Assembly (NCBI RefSeq): GCF_040253615.1
Contig: NZ_JBEJGY010000004.1
Location: 1,798,001-1,862,000, forward strand
DNA: 64,000 nucleotides
Direction: 5' to 3'
DNA from: Streptomyces sp. Edi4
GTDB lineage: Bacteria; Actinomycetota; Actinomycetes; Streptomycetales; Streptomycetaceae
Numbering within the stretch: the stretch's first letter is position 1; every line of letters begins with the position of its first letter. Under the pieces are notes generated by a model. It saw only the letters and a list, made by a program, of their open reading frames with translations, had not been told where the DNA came from and ran no database searches. This document shows positions 1 to 8,852 of this stretch, piece after piece. The position numbers and the translations under genes were made by a program.

Positions 1-167
1 CGGACAACACCCCCTCCGACCGGCTGTTCACTTCGTACGCCACACGCCGCGGCGCCCTGCTGAGCCGTGAAGTCCTCTTCGACGCCGGGCTGTTCCCGGA
101 CGACGGGCACCAGCCCGAAATCCTCTACCGCATCGGCCCCCTCCACCCCCAGGGAGAAACGCTGTGA
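1..167 (+). CDS. ectA: L-2,4-diaminobutyrate N-acetyltransferase EctA, C-terminal part
   Basis: Partial gene entering from the left edge. The frame that stops at 165-167 encodes about 54 residues, including DNTPSDRLFTSYA and ending PLHPQGETL, which resembles the C-terminus of EctA. This GNAT-fold enzyme acetylates diaminobutyrate with acetyl-CoA in the second step of ectoine synthesis. The stop overlaps the GTG start of ectB by 4 bp (GTGA), the usual mark of translational coupling in one operon. The catalytic part lies outside the window, so its integrity cannot be judged. The identification rests mainly on the tail sequence and on the ectBCD context. Confidence 0.9.
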   Translation, partial: DNTPSDRLFTSYATRRGALLSREVLFDAGLFPDDGHQPEILYRIGPLHPQGETL

Positions 168-1432
168 CCATCACCCCGCCCGCCCTCAGTGTCTTCGAGT
201 CGCTCGAATCGGAGGTACGCAGCTACTGCCGCGGCTGGCCCGCCGTGTTCGACCGCGCGCAGGGCGCCCGCCTCACCGACGAGGACGGCCACAGCTACCT
301 GGACTTCTTCGCCGGCGCCGGCTCACTCAACTACGGGCACAACAACCCCGTGATGAAACGCGCGTTGCTCGACTACATCGAACGCGACGGCATCACGCAC
401 GGCCTCGACATGGCGACGACCGCGAAACGGGCGTTCCTGGAGACCTTCCAGAATGTCATCCTGCGGCCGCGCGACCTGCCCTACAAGGTGATGTTCCCCG
501 GCCCGACCGGCACCAACGCCGTCGAGGCGGCCCTGAAGCTGGCCCGCAAGGTCAAGGGACGCGAGTCGATCGTGTCCTTCACCAACGCCTTCCACGGCAT
601 GTCGCTCGGCTCGCTCGCGGTCACCGGCAACGCCTTCAAGCGGGCCGGCGCCGGCATCCCGCTGGTGCACGGCACCCCGATGCCGTTCGACAACTACCTC
701 GACGGCCGCGTCCCGGACTTCCTGTGGTTCGAGCGCCTGCTGGAGGACCAGGGCTCGGGCCTCAACAAGCCGGCCGCCGTGATCGTGGAGACCGTGCAGG
801 GCGAGGGCGGCATCAACGTGGCCCGGCCCGAGTGGCTGCGCGCCCTGGCCGATCTGTGCCGACGCCGCGACATGCTGCTCATCGTCGACGACATCCAGAT
901 GGGCTGCGGCCGCACCGGCGCCTTCTTCTCCTTCGAGGAGGCGGGCATCGTGCCGGACATCGTCACCGTCTCCAAGTCGATCAGCGGCTACGGACTCCCG
1001 CTCTCGCTCTGCCTGTTCAAGGGCGAGCTGGACGTGTGGGAGCCCGGCGAGCACAACGGCACCTTCCGCGGCAACAACCCGGCGTTCGTCACCGCGACCG
1101 CCGCCCTTGAGGCGTACTGGGCCGACGGCCAGATGGAGAAGCACACCCTGGCGCGCGGCGAGCAGGTCGAGCAGGCGCTGCTCGCGCTGTGCACCGAGCA
1201 CAGCCGCCTCGGCGTGACCTACCGGGGCCGCGGTCTGGTCTGGGGCCTGGAGTTCGCCGACCCGGCCCGTGCCTCCGAGGTCTGCGCCCGCGCCTTCGAG
1301 CTGGGGCTTCTCCTGGAGACCTCCGGCCCCCAGAGCGAGGTGGTCAAGCTGCTTCCGCCGCTGACCATCACGCCCGACGAACTGGACGAGGGCCTGCGCA
1401 CGCTGGCCCGCGCGGTCGCCGCGACCATCTGA
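164..1432 (+). CDS. ectB: diaminobutyrate--2-oxoglutarate transaminase EctB
   Basis: This 422-aa class III PLP-dependent aminotransferase makes L-2,4-diaminobutyrate from aspartate semialdehyde, the first step of ectoine synthesis. Visible features are the cofactor-site segment PGPTGTNAVEAALKLARK (about residues 110-127), the VDDIQMGCGRTG stretch that contacts PLP, and the Schiff-base lysine in VSKSISGYGLP (K271). The length is typical of the EctB family. The GTG start overlaps the ectA stop. About 115 bp separate it from ectC, unlike the tight ectA-ectB and ectC-ectD junctions, and that gap contains a phased repeat. Confidence 0.96.
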   Translation: MTITPPALSVFESLESEVRSYCRGWPAVFDRAQGARLTDEDGHSYLDFFAGAGSLNYGHNNPVMKRALLDYIERDGITHGLDMATTAKRAFLETFQNVILRPRDLPYKVMFPGPTGTNAVEAALKLARKVKGRESIVSFTNAFHGMSLGSLAVTGNAFKRAGAGIPLVHGTPMPFDNYLDGRVPDFLWFERLLEDQGSGLNKPAAVIVETVQGEGGINVARPEWLRALADLCRRRDMLLIVDDIQMGCGRTGAFFSFEEAGIVPDIVTVSKSISGYGLPLSLCLFKGELDVWEPGEHNGTFRGNNPAFVTATAALEAYWADGQMEKHTLARGEQVEQALLALCTEHSRLGVTYRGRGLVWGLEFADPARASEVCARAFELGLLLETSGPQSEVVKLLPPLTITPDELDEGLRTLARAVAATI

Positions 1433-1460
1433 CCCGGCCAGGCCCGGCGCGCCCGGGCCG

Positions 1461-1530
1461 CACGCACAGCCGTACAGAGTCGCACACAGCCGTACAGATA
1501 CGTACGAAGCCGCACGAAGACGTACAGAGA
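1461..1530 (+). repeat. degenerate decamer array between ectB and ectC
   Basis: Seven consecutive, roughly 10-nt units follow the pattern CGYACRNAGN (for example CGTACAGAGT, CGCACACAGC, CGTACAGATA, CGTACGAAGC, CGCACGAAGA, CGTACAGAGA). The first unit is the most diverged. The array fills most of the ectB-ectC gap and ends just before a purine-rich stretch (AGAGAAAGG) that can serve as the ectC ribosome binding site. A period close to one helical turn would put equivalent bases on one face of the DNA. Function is unknown. Confidence 0.7.
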
Positions 1531-1546
1531 AAGGCAGCAACTCACT

Positions 1547-1951
1547 GTGATTGTCCGCTCGTTCAAGGACATCGAGAACACCGACCGCCACGTCAAGGCC
1601 GCCTCAGGGACCTGGGAGAGCAAGCGGATCGTCCTCGCCAAGGAGAAGGTCGGCTTCTCCCTGCACGAGACCGTGCTCTACGCCGGAACCGAGACCTCCA
1701 TGTGGTACGCCAACCACATCGAGGCGGTCCTGTGCACCGAGGGCGAGGCCGAGCTCACCAACGAGGAGACCGGCGAGACCCACTGGATCGCGCCGGGCAC
1801 GATGTATCTCCTGGACGGCCACGAGCGCCACACCCTGCGCCCCAAGACCGACTTCCGCTGCGTCTGCGTCTTCAACCCGCCCGTCACCGGACGGGAGGAC
1901 CACGACGAGAACGGCGTCTACCCGCTGCTGACCGAACCCGAGGAGGGCTGA
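1547..1951 (+). CDS. ectC: L-ectoine synthase EctC
   Basis: This 134-aa single-domain cupin enzyme closes N-gamma-acetyl-diaminobutyrate into ectoine, the last step before hydroxylation. The sequence begins [16 protein letters not shown], which is characteristic of EctC, and contains the cupin features W-Y-A-N-H-I-E-A-V near residue 52 and the [15 protein letters not shown] stretch that holds metal and substrate ligands. It starts with GTG, preceded by a purine-rich AGAGAAAGG. The stop lies 2 bp before the ectD ATG, so the two are probably co-translated. The length matches the family (about 130-137 aa). Confidence 0.97.
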   Translation: MIVRSFKDIENTDRHVKAASGTWESKRIVLAKEKVGFSLHETVLYAGTETSMWYANHIEAVLCTEGEAELTNEETGETHWIAPGTMYLLDGHERHTLRPKTDFRCVCVFNPPVTGREDHDENGVYPLLTEPEEG

Positions 1952-1953
1952 CC

Positions 1954-2814
1954 ATGACCGCCCAGGATCTCTACCCCACGCGTGGCGCCGCCGAGGTGGT
2001 CACACCCCGCCAGGACCCGGTCGTCTGGGGACCGTCCGCCGGGCTCGAATCCTTCGAGCGGGACGGCTTCCTGTCGATCCAGGATCTGCTCACCGACGAC
2101 GAGGTGGCGGTCTACCGCGCCGAACTCGATCGATTGATCGCCGATCCGGCCATACGCGCCGATGAGCGATCGATCATCGAACCGCAGTCGCAGTCCGTGC
2201 GTTCGGTCTTCGAGGTGCACCGGCTCAGTGAGCTGTTCGCCCGCCTGGTCGCCGACGAGCGCGTGGTGGGCACGGCCCGTCGCATCCTCGGCTCGGACGT
2301 GTACGTCCACCAGTCGCGGATCAACGTCAAGCCGGGCTTCGGCGCGTCGGGCTTCTACTGGCACTCCGACTTCGAGACCTGGCACGCCGAGGACGGTCTG
2401 CCGAACATGCGCACGGTCTCGGTCTCGATCGCGCTGACCGAGAACCACGACACCAACGGCGGCCTGATGATCATGCCCGGCTCGCACCGGGACTTCCTCG
2501 GCTGCGCGGGCGCCACACCGAAGGACAACTACAAGAAGTCCCTTCAGATGCAGGACGCGGGGACGCCGTCCGACGAAGCGCTCACCAAGATGGCCGACCG
2601 CCACGGCATCAAGCTGTTCACCGGCCGGGCGGGCTCGGCGACCTGGTTCGACTGCAACGCGATGCACGGCTCGGGGGACAACATCACCCCGTATCCGCGC
2701 AGCAACGTCTTCATCGTCTTCAACAGCGTGGAGAACGCGGCGGTGGAGCCGTTCGCGGCGCCGATCCGGCGCCCGGAGTTCATCGGAGCGCGGGACTTCA
2801 CACCGGTGAAGTGA
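1954..2814 (+). CDS. ectD: ectoine 5-hydroxylase EctD
   Basis: This 286-aa Fe(II)/2-oxoglutarate dioxygenase of the PhyH superfamily hydroxylates ectoine to 5-hydroxyectoine, a compatible solute for salt, desiccation and heat stress. The iron-binding triad is visible as H137-x-D139 (FYWHSDFETWH) and a distal His238 (CNAMHGSGDN). The ectoine-binding region FHWHSDFE-like and the segment NGGLMIMPGSHRDFLGC are also present. The ATG is 2 bp after the ectC stop. It is the last gene of the operon and is followed by a hairpin at 2831-2854. Confidence 0.96.
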   Translation: MTAQDLYPTRGAAEVVTPRQDPVVWGPSAGLESFERDGFLSIQDLLTDDEVAVYRAELDRLIADPAIRADERSIIEPQSQSVRSVFEVHRLSELFARLVADERVVGTARRILGSDVYVHQSRINVKPGFGASGFYWHSDFETWHAEDGLPNMRTVSVSIALTENHDTNGGLMIMPGSHRDFLGCAGATPKDNYKKSLQMQDAGTPSDEALTKMADRHGIKLFTGRAGSATWFDCNAMHGSGDNITPYPRSNVFIVFNSVENAAVEPFAAPIRRPEFIGARDFTPVK

Positions 2815-2830
2815 ACGACCTCAAGGCCGG

Positions 2831-2854
2831 GGGTCCGGGGCTGTCCCCGGACCC
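2831..2854 (+). terminator. hairpin after ectD
   Basis: A perfect 10-bp inverted repeat (GGGTCCGGGG / CCCCGGACCC) with a CTGT loop lies 16 bp after the ectD stop. There is no U-tract, as is usual in Streptomyces. It is the likely terminator of the ectABCD operon. Confidence 0.7.
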
Positions 2855-2909
2855 CGGGCCTGGGGGCCGTTCCGCTGCCCTCGGCGAAGATCGTTGGTAC
2901 GGTCGCCCC

Positions 2910-3578
2910 ATGTCCATGGTCGATGAACCTTCCCGAACGCCCGTGACCGCCGCCGACGTCGAGCACGCGGTACGTCTTTCGGTCACCGCGCTGCGCGCCG
3001 GGCTCCAGGCGGACTGGAGCGCGAAGGCGGGCACGCTGGAGTGGGACTGCTGGGAGACCGTCGAGCACCTGTCGGACGACCTCTTCGCCTACGCCGCGCA
3101 ACTGGGCCCCGCCCAGCCCCCACTGGACGGCGACGTGCCGTTCCTGTGGGAGGCCAGGCGCCCCGGCGGCCCCCGCAACTCCGTGCACGCGGACCGCGCG
3201 GCGGGCCCGGCCGGGCTCCTTCAGACCCTGGAGGCGTGCGGCGCGCTGCTCACCGCCATGGTGCGCACCACATCGCCCGACGTACGCGCCCACCACTGCT
3301 TCGGCGTCTCGGACCCCGAGGGCTTCGGCGCGATGGGCATCGTGGAGACGCTGCTGCACACGCATGACGTGGCGCGGGGACTCGGCCTCGCCTGGACGCC
3401 ACCCGCCGGCCTGTGCGACCGGGCGCTGGCCCGCCTCTTCCGCGACGTGCCCGCCGACCCGGACCGCTGGCGGGTGCTGCTGTGGGCGACGGGCCGCGCG
3501 GACCTGCCCGAACGCCCCCGCCCCACCACCTGGCGCTGGTACGCCGAACCCCTCACCCCCGGCACAGCCACACCCTGA
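2910..3578 (+). CDS. mycothiol-dependent maleylpyruvate isomerase / DinB-like protein
   Basis: This protein of about 222 aa starts at the ATG of MSMVDEPSRTPVTAADVEHAV. The preceding in-frame sequence overlaps the ectD stop and the terminator hairpin and is unlikely to be translated. The N-terminal half, with SVTALRAG followed by W-x-C-WETVEHLSDDLFAYAAQLG, resembles the four-helix DinB/maleylpyruvate isomerase N-terminal fold common in actinobacteria. A later HTHDVARGLG segment also fits the metal-binding pattern of that family. The substrate is unknown. It converges on the next gene with a 26-bp overlap of coding ends. Confidence 0.75.
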   Translation: MSMVDEPSRTPVTAADVEHAVRLSVTALRAGLQADWSAKAGTLEWDCWETVEHLSDDLFAYAAQLGPAQPPLDGDVPFLWEARRPGGPRNSVHADRAAGPAGLLQTLEACGALLTAMVRTTSPDVRAHHCFGVSDPEGFGAMGIVETLLHTHDVARGLGLAWTPPAGLCDRALARLFRDVPADPDRWRVLLWATGRADLPERPRPTTWRWYAEPLTPGTATP

Positions 3579-4254
3579 GCCTCCCCGTCGCCGCGAAGCC
3601 CACGCGCCTCGCCGAGGCCAGGTCCTCGCCGCTCTCGTAGCCGACGACCGCGCGGCCGGGCCAGCGGCGGGCGACCGTGGCCAGGCAGCCGGCCCAGGCC
3701 GCGTCCTGGTCGCCGTCGACGGCGTAGAGGTTGGAGATGCCCACGACGTCCGTGCCGGCGTTGGCCACGGCTCCCGCCGTCACCCGCCCGTGCTCGTCGC
3801 GGTCCATCAGGAAGGCGTGGCAGGGCACGCCGAGCAGTCCCGGCGGGAAGAGACCCGCGCTCCGCCCCGCCGACCAGGCTCGCTCCCATTGCGCCAACTC
3901 GTCTTCTTCCGCGACGAGTTGCCAGCCCTCACCAGCGGCATCGGGCGCCGCCCGGTGGATCCACCGGGCCTCGAAGAGGACGTCGAACCCCTCGCCCCTC
4001 AGGTCGAGCGCCGCGAAGCTGTCCTTGACGGTGGCGCCGGGCGTCGTGAGGTCGATGCGCCCCACGATGTCCCGGGGCGAGGCGTCGGGGGTGAGCGTCA
4101 CCGCGTCGGGATAGTAGAGCGGCGTACGGCGTGGGCTGGTCCAGGCCCGTGGCCCGGTTTGCCCCGTGATGCCGTGCGCGCGGCAGAGCGCGGCGCACCA
4201 CGCGGCGTTGTCACGGACGGCTTGGCGCGTGGGCTCAGTGTGCTCGGGATCCAT
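3553..4254 (-). CDS. GNAT-like N-acetyltransferase family protein
   Basis: A 233-aa protein starting MDPEHTEPTRQAVRDNAAWC. The N-terminal half is unremarkable. The C-terminal half (about residues 130-225) contains FLMDRDEHGRVTAGAVANAG, then VVGISNLYA and a late GYESGEDLASARRVGFAATGRLRVW. This order resembles the strand-helix layout and late G-F motif of GNAT acetyltransferases. The acetyl-CoA loop (Q/RxxGxG/A) is not obvious, so catalysis is uncertain. Its 3' end overlaps that of the convergent upstream gene. Confidence 0.65.
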   Translation of the reverse strand: MDPEHTEPTRQAVRDNAAWCAALCRAHGITGQTGPRAWTSPRRTPLYYPDAVTLTPDASPRDIVGRIDLTTPGATVKDSFAALDLRGEGFDVLFEARWIHRAAPDAAGEGWQLVAEEDELAQWERAWSAGRSAGLFPPGLLGVPCHAFLMDRDEHGRVTAGAVANAGTDVVGISNLYAVDGDQDAAWAGCLATVARRWPGRAVVGYESGEDLASARRVGFAATGRLRVWLCRG

Positions 4255-4358
4255 GGTCACGGCCCGATCCTGACGGCCAGACGGGGCCGTGACCAGCGAT
4301 TTTCCGTGCCGGGCGGGCCGGGGCGGGAGACCGGGTGAGCCGGGTGCTTCGGGGTGGG

Positions 4359-5408
4359 TCAGCGGGTGGGCAGGAGGTCCAGGAGGCGGTCCACATCCTT
4401 CGCCGAGTTGTAGAAGTGGAAGGCCGCGCGCAGGTTGCCCGCGCGGTTGGAGAGTTCGACGTCGCGGCCGCTCAACTCGGCCTGGAGGTGGCCCAGTTCG
4501 GGCACCGCGACGATCGCCGAGCCGGGCGCGGCGATCGGCTCGTGGCCGAGTGGGGCGAGCCCGGCGCGGAAGCGGTCGGCGAGCGCGGTGTTGTGCGCGT
4601 GGACGCGTTCGACGCCGAGTTCCTCCAGGAGGGCCAGGGAGTGGCGGGCCCCGGTGTAGGAGAACAGCGCGGGGCTCTCGTCGAACCGCCGCGCGGAGCG
4701 GGCCAGTTCGCGCACCGGGCCGTAGCAGCTGTCCCAGGGGTGTTCGCCGGCCACCCAGCCGGCGAACACCGGGGTCAGCCCGCCGAGGTCGTCGGGGACG
4801 GTGAGGAAGGCGACCCCGCGCGGGCCGGCCAGCCACTTGAAGCCGACGGTGACCGTGTAGTCGTACGCGCCGGCGTCCACCGGGTACCAGCCCGCGCCCT
4901 GCGACACGTCGACGAGGGTCCGCGCGCCGTGCGCGAGGGCGGCGGCACGGATCGCCGCGAGGTCGGCGACGCGGCCGTCGGCGGACTGGACGGCGCTGAC
5001 CGCCACCAGCGCGGTGCCCGGCCGCACCTCCGCTGCGAGGTCGTCCAGCGCGGCGGTGCGCACCTTGAGGTCGCCGCGCACATGGAACGGGTTCACCACC
5101 GAGCTGAAGTCGCCCCGCGCCACCAGGACTTCGGACCCCTCGGGCAGGGAGGCGGCGACGAGGCCGACGTAGACGGCGACCGACGCGCCGGCCGCGACGC
5201 GCCGCACGGGCACCTTGACCAGCCGGGCGTAGGCGGCGCGCGCGGCCTCCACGTCGCCGAACATGTCGGTCGGGCGCCCGGCGGCCGACGCCGCCACGGC
5301 CTCCCCCATGGCGGCCACGGCCCGGGCGGGCAGCAGTCCGGTGCTCGCGGTGTTGAGGTAGGTGGTCAGCGGGGCGAACGCGTCGGGCGCGAGGGAGTCC
5401 AGTTCCAT
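4359..5408 (-). CDS. class V PLP-dependent aminotransferase
   Basis: A 349-aa protein with start chosen at MELDSLAPDAFAPLTTYLNTASTG, because the longer frame adds a segment unlike the family. YLNTASTGLLP near the N-terminus, the LVDVSQGAGWYPVDAGAYDYTV stretch (PLP aspartate and following residues) and GFKWLAGPRGVAFL (Schiff-base lysine) are hallmarks of fold-type I class V enzymes related to cysteine desulfurases and isopenicillin epimerase-like proteins. It lacks the C-terminal reactive-cysteine loop of SufS/IscS, so desulfurase activity is unlikely. The substrate cannot be read from the sequence. Confidence 0.85.
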   Translation of the reverse strand: MELDSLAPDAFAPLTTYLNTASTGLLPARAVAAMGEAVAASAAGRPTDMFGDVEAARAAYARLVKVPVRRVAAGASVAVYVGLVAASLPEGSEVLVARGDFSSVVNPFHVRGDLKVRTAALDDLAAEVRPGTALVAVSAVQSADGRVADLAAIRAAALAHGARTLVDVSQGAGWYPVDAGAYDYTVTVGFKWLAGPRGVAFLTVPDDLGGLTPVFAGWVAGEHPWDSCYGPVRELARSARRFDESPALFSYTGARHSLALLEELGVERVHAHNTALADRFRAGLAPLGHEPIAAPGSAIVAVPELGHLQAELSGRDVELSNRAGNLRAAFHFYNSAKDVDRLLDLLPTR

Positions 5409-5498
5409 GGGTTCCAGCCTGAATCCCCGGCAACCCCACGTCAATTGGACAAATTTGACGGGTATCCCCAAGCAACCCTTATGCGCCGGGCGGCCGCC

Positions 5499-6209
5499 TC
5501 AGCGCGGCACCTCGCACCCGTCCGGCCCACAGGCCTCCCCGTCGTCACCGCCGAGCGTCTTCAGGGCCGGGGTGCGCGCCTGCCAGGCCTGATCGAGGGC
5601 CCGGGTGAAGACCTCGGCGGGCTGGCCGCCGGAGATCCCGTACGCGCGGTCGAGCACGAAGAAGGGGACGGCGTCGGCGCCGAGCGCGGCCGCCTCGCGC
5701 TCGTCCTCGCGCACCTCGCCGGCGTACGCGTTCTCGTCCGCGAGGACCGCCCTGACCTCGCCCTCCTCCAGACCCGCCCGCACCGCGATGTCGACCAGGA
5801 CCTCGGCGTCGAAGACGGAGCGCTCCTCGGCGAAGTTGGTCCGGTAGGCGAGGTCGAGCAGCTCGCTCTGGCGCCCGCGCGCCTTGGCCAGGTGCAGCAG
5901 CCGGTGGATGTCGAAGGTGTTGCCGTGGTCCCGGCCGTCGGCCAGATAGCCAAGTCCCTCGGCATGCGCGTTGGCGGCGACGTTCGCCTCCATCGCGCGG
6001 GCCTCCTCGATGGTCCGGCCGTACTTCTCGGCCAGCATCGGGATCACCGGCCCGACATCCCCCTTGGACCGGCCGGGGTCGAGCTCGAAGGAGCGGTGGA
6101 CGACCTCGACGTCGCTCCGGTGGGCGAACGCCGCAAGCCCCTGCTCGAAACGGGCCTTGCCGATGTAGCACCACGGGCAGGCGATGTCGCTCCAGATCTC
6201 GACGCGCAT
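5499..6209 (-). CDS. DsbA/FrnE-like oxidoreductase
   Basis: A 236-aa protein starting MRVEIWSDIACPWCYIGKARFEQGL. The CPWC active site at about residues 11-14, the all-helical insertion and the C-terminal VPFFVLDRAYGISGGQPAEVF (cis-Pro loop) place it in the FrnE branch of the DsbA thioredoxin fold, which includes 2-hydroxychromene isomerase-like proteins. There is no signal peptide, so it is cytosolic. The C-terminus ends with a small Cys-containing tail (CGPDGCEVPR). Likely role: a disulfide or thiol-dependent redox step, with the substrate unknown. It is separated from the GlxA-type gene upstream by about 80 bp. Confidence 0.88.
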   Translation of the reverse strand: MRVEIWSDIACPWCYIGKARFEQGLAAFAHRSDVEVVHRSFELDPGRSKGDVGPVIPMLAEKYGRTIEEARAMEANVAANAHAEGLGYLADGRDHGNTFDIHRLLHLAKARGRQSELLDLAYRTNFAEERSVFDAEVLVDIAVRAGLEEGEVRAVLADENAYAGEVREDEREAAALGADAVPFFVLDRAYGISGGQPAEVFTRALDQAWQARTPALKTLGGDDGEACGPDGCEVPR

Positions 6210-6288
6210 GTCACTTCTCTCAGATGGTTGAACACCGTACGGTCCCCCCAACGCGCCGGGCACCCGTCCCATTCCCCCAGCCCGGCGG

Positions 6289-7251
6289 TCAGGCCGGTGT
6301 GGGTGTGAGGCGGGTGAAGGTGGAACGGTAGGCGGTGGGGGGCAGGCCGGTGCGGCGGGTCATGTGGGCCCGCAGGGAGTCCGCGCTGCCCAGGCCGCTG
6401 GACTGGGCGATCTGGTCCATCGTGAGCGTGGTGGTCTCCAGGAGTTCCTTGGCCCGCTCGACTCGCTGGTGCAGGAGCCACTGGAGCGGGCTCATGCCGC
6501 TCTCGGCGTGGAAGCGGCGGGTCAGGGTGCGCACGCTGACCCCGGCGTGCCGGGCCAGGTCGGTCAAGGTCAGCGGCTTGTCGAGGTTGCGCATGACCCA
6601 GCCCCGGGTGTCCGCGCAGGCCACCCCCCGTTCGGCGGGCAGCGGGGTGTGGGTGAACTGGGTCTGTCCGCCGGGACGCACCGGGGCCACCAGCGCCCGG
6701 CGGGCCACCGTGTTGGCGACGGCCGCGCCGTAGTCGGTGCGGATCATGTGCAGGCACAGGTCGATCCCCGCGGCGTACCCGGAGGAGGTCATGACGTTGC
6801 CGTCCTGCACGTACAGGACGTCGCCCTTGAGGTCGAGCGCCGGATAGCGCCTGCGCAGCTCCTCGGCCAGCTCCCAGTACGTGGTGGCGCTGCGCCCGTC
6901 GAGGAGTCCCGCCTCGGCAAGGACGAAGGCGCCGCTGCAAATGGACGCGACGCGCACACCACGGGCCGCCGCGGTCACGACGGCGGCCACCGTGCGCGGG
7001 TCCGGCTCGTAGCGTTGTCCCGTCCCGGCGACCAGCACCGTGTCGGCGCCCTCGACCGCGTCCAGACCTCGGTTCACGTACAGGTCGAGGCCGCCGGTGG
7101 TGGCGATCGGGCCCGGGTCGGGCGTGCACACGACCACCTCGTAGCCGGGTGCGCCACCGATCTCCACCTTGGCGAACAGCAGCTCGGGAATGGCGAGGTT
7201 GAACATCGAGACGGGCGAGGGCGCGACGACGGCGACCCGGTGCGGTGGCAT
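6289..7251 (-). CDS. GlxA family AraC-type transcriptional regulator with DJ-1/PfpI domain
   Basis: A 320-aa two-domain regulator starting MPPHRVAVVAPSPVSMFNLA. Residues of about 5-190 form a DJ-1/PfpI-like domain with the nucleophile-elbow motif VASICSGAFVLAEAG. Residues of about 220-318 contain the AraC double helix-turn-helix (LTLTDLARHAGVSVRTLTRRF and MDQIAQSSGLGSADSLRAHM). It is divergent from an MFS exporter across 71 bp, so it probably controls that exporter and itself. The effector is unknown. Confidence 0.93.
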   Translation of the reverse strand: MPPHRVAVVAPSPVSMFNLAIPELLFAKVEIGGAPGYEVVVCTPDPGPIATTGGLDLYVNRGLDAVEGADTVLVAGTGQRYEPDPRTVAAVVTAAARGVRVASICSGAFVLAEAGLLDGRSATTYWELAEELRRRYPALDLKGDVLYVQDGNVMTSSGYAAGIDLCLHMIRTDYGAAVANTVARRALVAPVRPGGQTQFTHTPLPAERGVACADTRGWVMRNLDKPLTLTDLARHAGVSVRTLTRRFHAESGMSPLQWLLHQRVERAKELLETTTLTMDQIAQSSGLGSADSLRAHMTRRTGLPPTAYRSTFTRLTPTPA

Positions 7252-7322
7252 GGCCAGAACCTCCGGATGTATGGCAATCGGGCCACTACTGTACGCGGAC
7301 GGGCCTGGCCAAGCTGGGGGGC

Positions 7323-8705
7323 ATGCCAACGAACGACACGCTCCAAGCCGCCCGCGTCGACCACGAGTTGGCGGGCGGGCCGCCGCGCGGGCCCTCCCCC
7401 GCCCTCACGCTCGTCGCCGCTCTGCTCGGTTTCGCCCTGATCACCCTGGACGCCTCCGTGGTGAACGTCGCCCTGCCCGCGATCGGCGGCGACCTCGGCG
7501 GCGGCATGTCCGGACTGCAATGGGTGGTGGACGCCTACACTCTGGCCTTCGCCGCGCTGATGCTCTCGACCGGGGCGTTCGCCGACCGGGTCGGTTCGGC
7601 CCGGGCGTACGCGCTCGGCACCGTCGTCTTCATACTCGCCTCGGCCGCCTGCGGGGTGGCTCCGGGGCTCGGCGTGCTGATCGGCGCCCGGGTGGTGCAA
7701 GGCGTGGCGGCCGCGGTGGTGCTGCCCGCCTCGCTCGCCCTGGTGCGCCAGGCCCACCCGGACCCGGCGCGCAGGGCCCGTGCGGTGGCGCTCTGGGCGG
7801 CGGGCGGCTCCGTCGCGGTGGCGCTCGGCCCGGTCGCGGGCGGCGCGCTGACCACGCTGTGGGACTGGCGCGGGATCTTCTTCGTCAATCTGCCGCTCGG
7901 TCTCGCGGCCCTCGCCCTGACCGCCCGCGCCCCGCGCGCCGGGCGCCGTCCCGCCCCGCTCGACCTGCCGGGGCAGCTGACGGCCGCCGTCGCGCTGGCC
8001 GCGCTCGCCTTCGCGGTGATCGAGCAGGGTGCGGTACGGATCGGGGCGGGGGCGCTCGCGGTGGTGGCTGGGGCCGCGTTCTGGCTGATCGAGCGGCGCG
8101 TCGCGCATCCGGTGGTGCCGCTCGGTCTCTTCCGCGACCGGACCGTGACCGTCGCCATGGGCGCGGGCGCGGCGGCCAGTGCGGCCTTCTACGGCGTGAT
8201 CTTCGTCTTCAGCCTCTACTTCCAGCGGGTGCGGGGGGAGTCCGCGCTGACGGCGGGTCTCATGTTCCTGCCGATGACCGCGCTGATCCCGGTCATGAAC
8301 ATGCTTTCCGGCAGGCTGTCCATGCGGTTCGGGCCGCGCGTACCGATGCTGGCCGGTCAACTCCTCGCCCTGGTGGGCCTGTTGCTGCTCCTGATCGCCG
8401 ACGAGCAGGCGCCGGCGCCGTTGGTCGCGTTCTTGCTGGTCCCCCTCGCGCTGGGCTGCGGCCTCTCGGTGCCCGCGCTGACCGCCGCGATGATGGAGGC
8501 GTTGCCGCAGGAGCGGGCGGGGCTCGCGGCGGGGGTGCTCAACGCCGGCCGGCAGGTGGCGGGGGCGCTCAGCATCGCGGTGTTCGGGTCCCTGGTGGAC
8601 GGTGACGCGGGCTTCGTGCCGGGGATGCGGATGGGCCTGGTGGTGGCGGCGGGGCTGGTGGCCGGGGCGGCGTTCAGTACGCGGTGGCTGCGCGGACGGC
8701 GGTGA
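7323..8705 (+). CDS. MFS transporter, DHA2 (14-TM) drug exporter family
   Basis: A 460-aa integral membrane protein starting MPTNDTLQAARVDHELAGG after a GGGGGG ribosome binding site. The first helix region contains LITLDASVVNVALPAIGGDL, the motif D1 of 14-TM DHA2 drug:H+ antiporters. The loop 2-3 motif FADRVGSARAY and motif C-like GPVAGGALTTLWDWRGIFFVNLP follow. About 13-14 hydrophobic segments are visible. Divergence from the GlxA-type regulator suggests that this regulator controls expression. The substrate is unknown. Confidence 0.92.
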   Translation: MPTNDTLQAARVDHELAGGPPRGPSPALTLVAALLGFALITLDASVVNVALPAIGGDLGGGMSGLQWVVDAYTLAFAALMLSTGAFADRVGSARAYALGTVVFILASAACGVAPGLGVLIGARVVQGVAAAVVLPASLALVRQAHPDPARRARAVALWAAGGSVAVALGPVAGGALTTLWDWRGIFFVNLPLGLAALALTARAPRAGRRPAPLDLPGQLTAAVALAALAFAVIEQGAVRIGAGALAVVAGAAFWLIERRVAHPVVPLGLFRDRTVTVAMGAGAAASAAFYGVIFVFSLYFQRVRGESALTAGLMFLPMTALIPVMNMLSGRLSMRFGPRVPMLAGQLLALVGLLLLLIADEQAPAPLVAFLLVPLALGCGLSVPALTAAMMEALPQERAGLAAGVLNAGRQVAGALSIAVFGSLVDGDAGFVPGMRMGLVVAAGLVAGAAFSTRWLRGRR

Positions 8706-8852
8706 CCGGGGCCACCGCCGTCGCTTCCCGGGGCTCCGCCCCCCAGCCCCGCCAAGGGGCGCGGGGACCCGCGCGACCAGCCACGTACGGCCCGCGCCCG
8801 GCAACCCGGGCCCCACGCCCGGCTCGCCCGCACCCCGCACGAGCCGCCCGGC
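8706..8852. repeat. gene-free convergent gap carrying a dispersed intergenic repeat fragment
   Basis: The 147 bp between two convergent genes holds a GGGGCTCCGCCCC hairpin-like segment followed by CCGCCAAGGGGCGCGGGGAC and a CAGCCACGTACGGCC stretch. The same word order is found near 26.4-26.8, 28.4 and 63.4-63.6 kb. It probably also acts as a bidirectional terminator. Confidence 0.6.

Noticed and set aside
4335..6308. Open frame of 657 codons spanning the aminotransferase and DsbA-like genes on the other strand
   Set aside because: It covers two good genes and the gap between them, with no motif.
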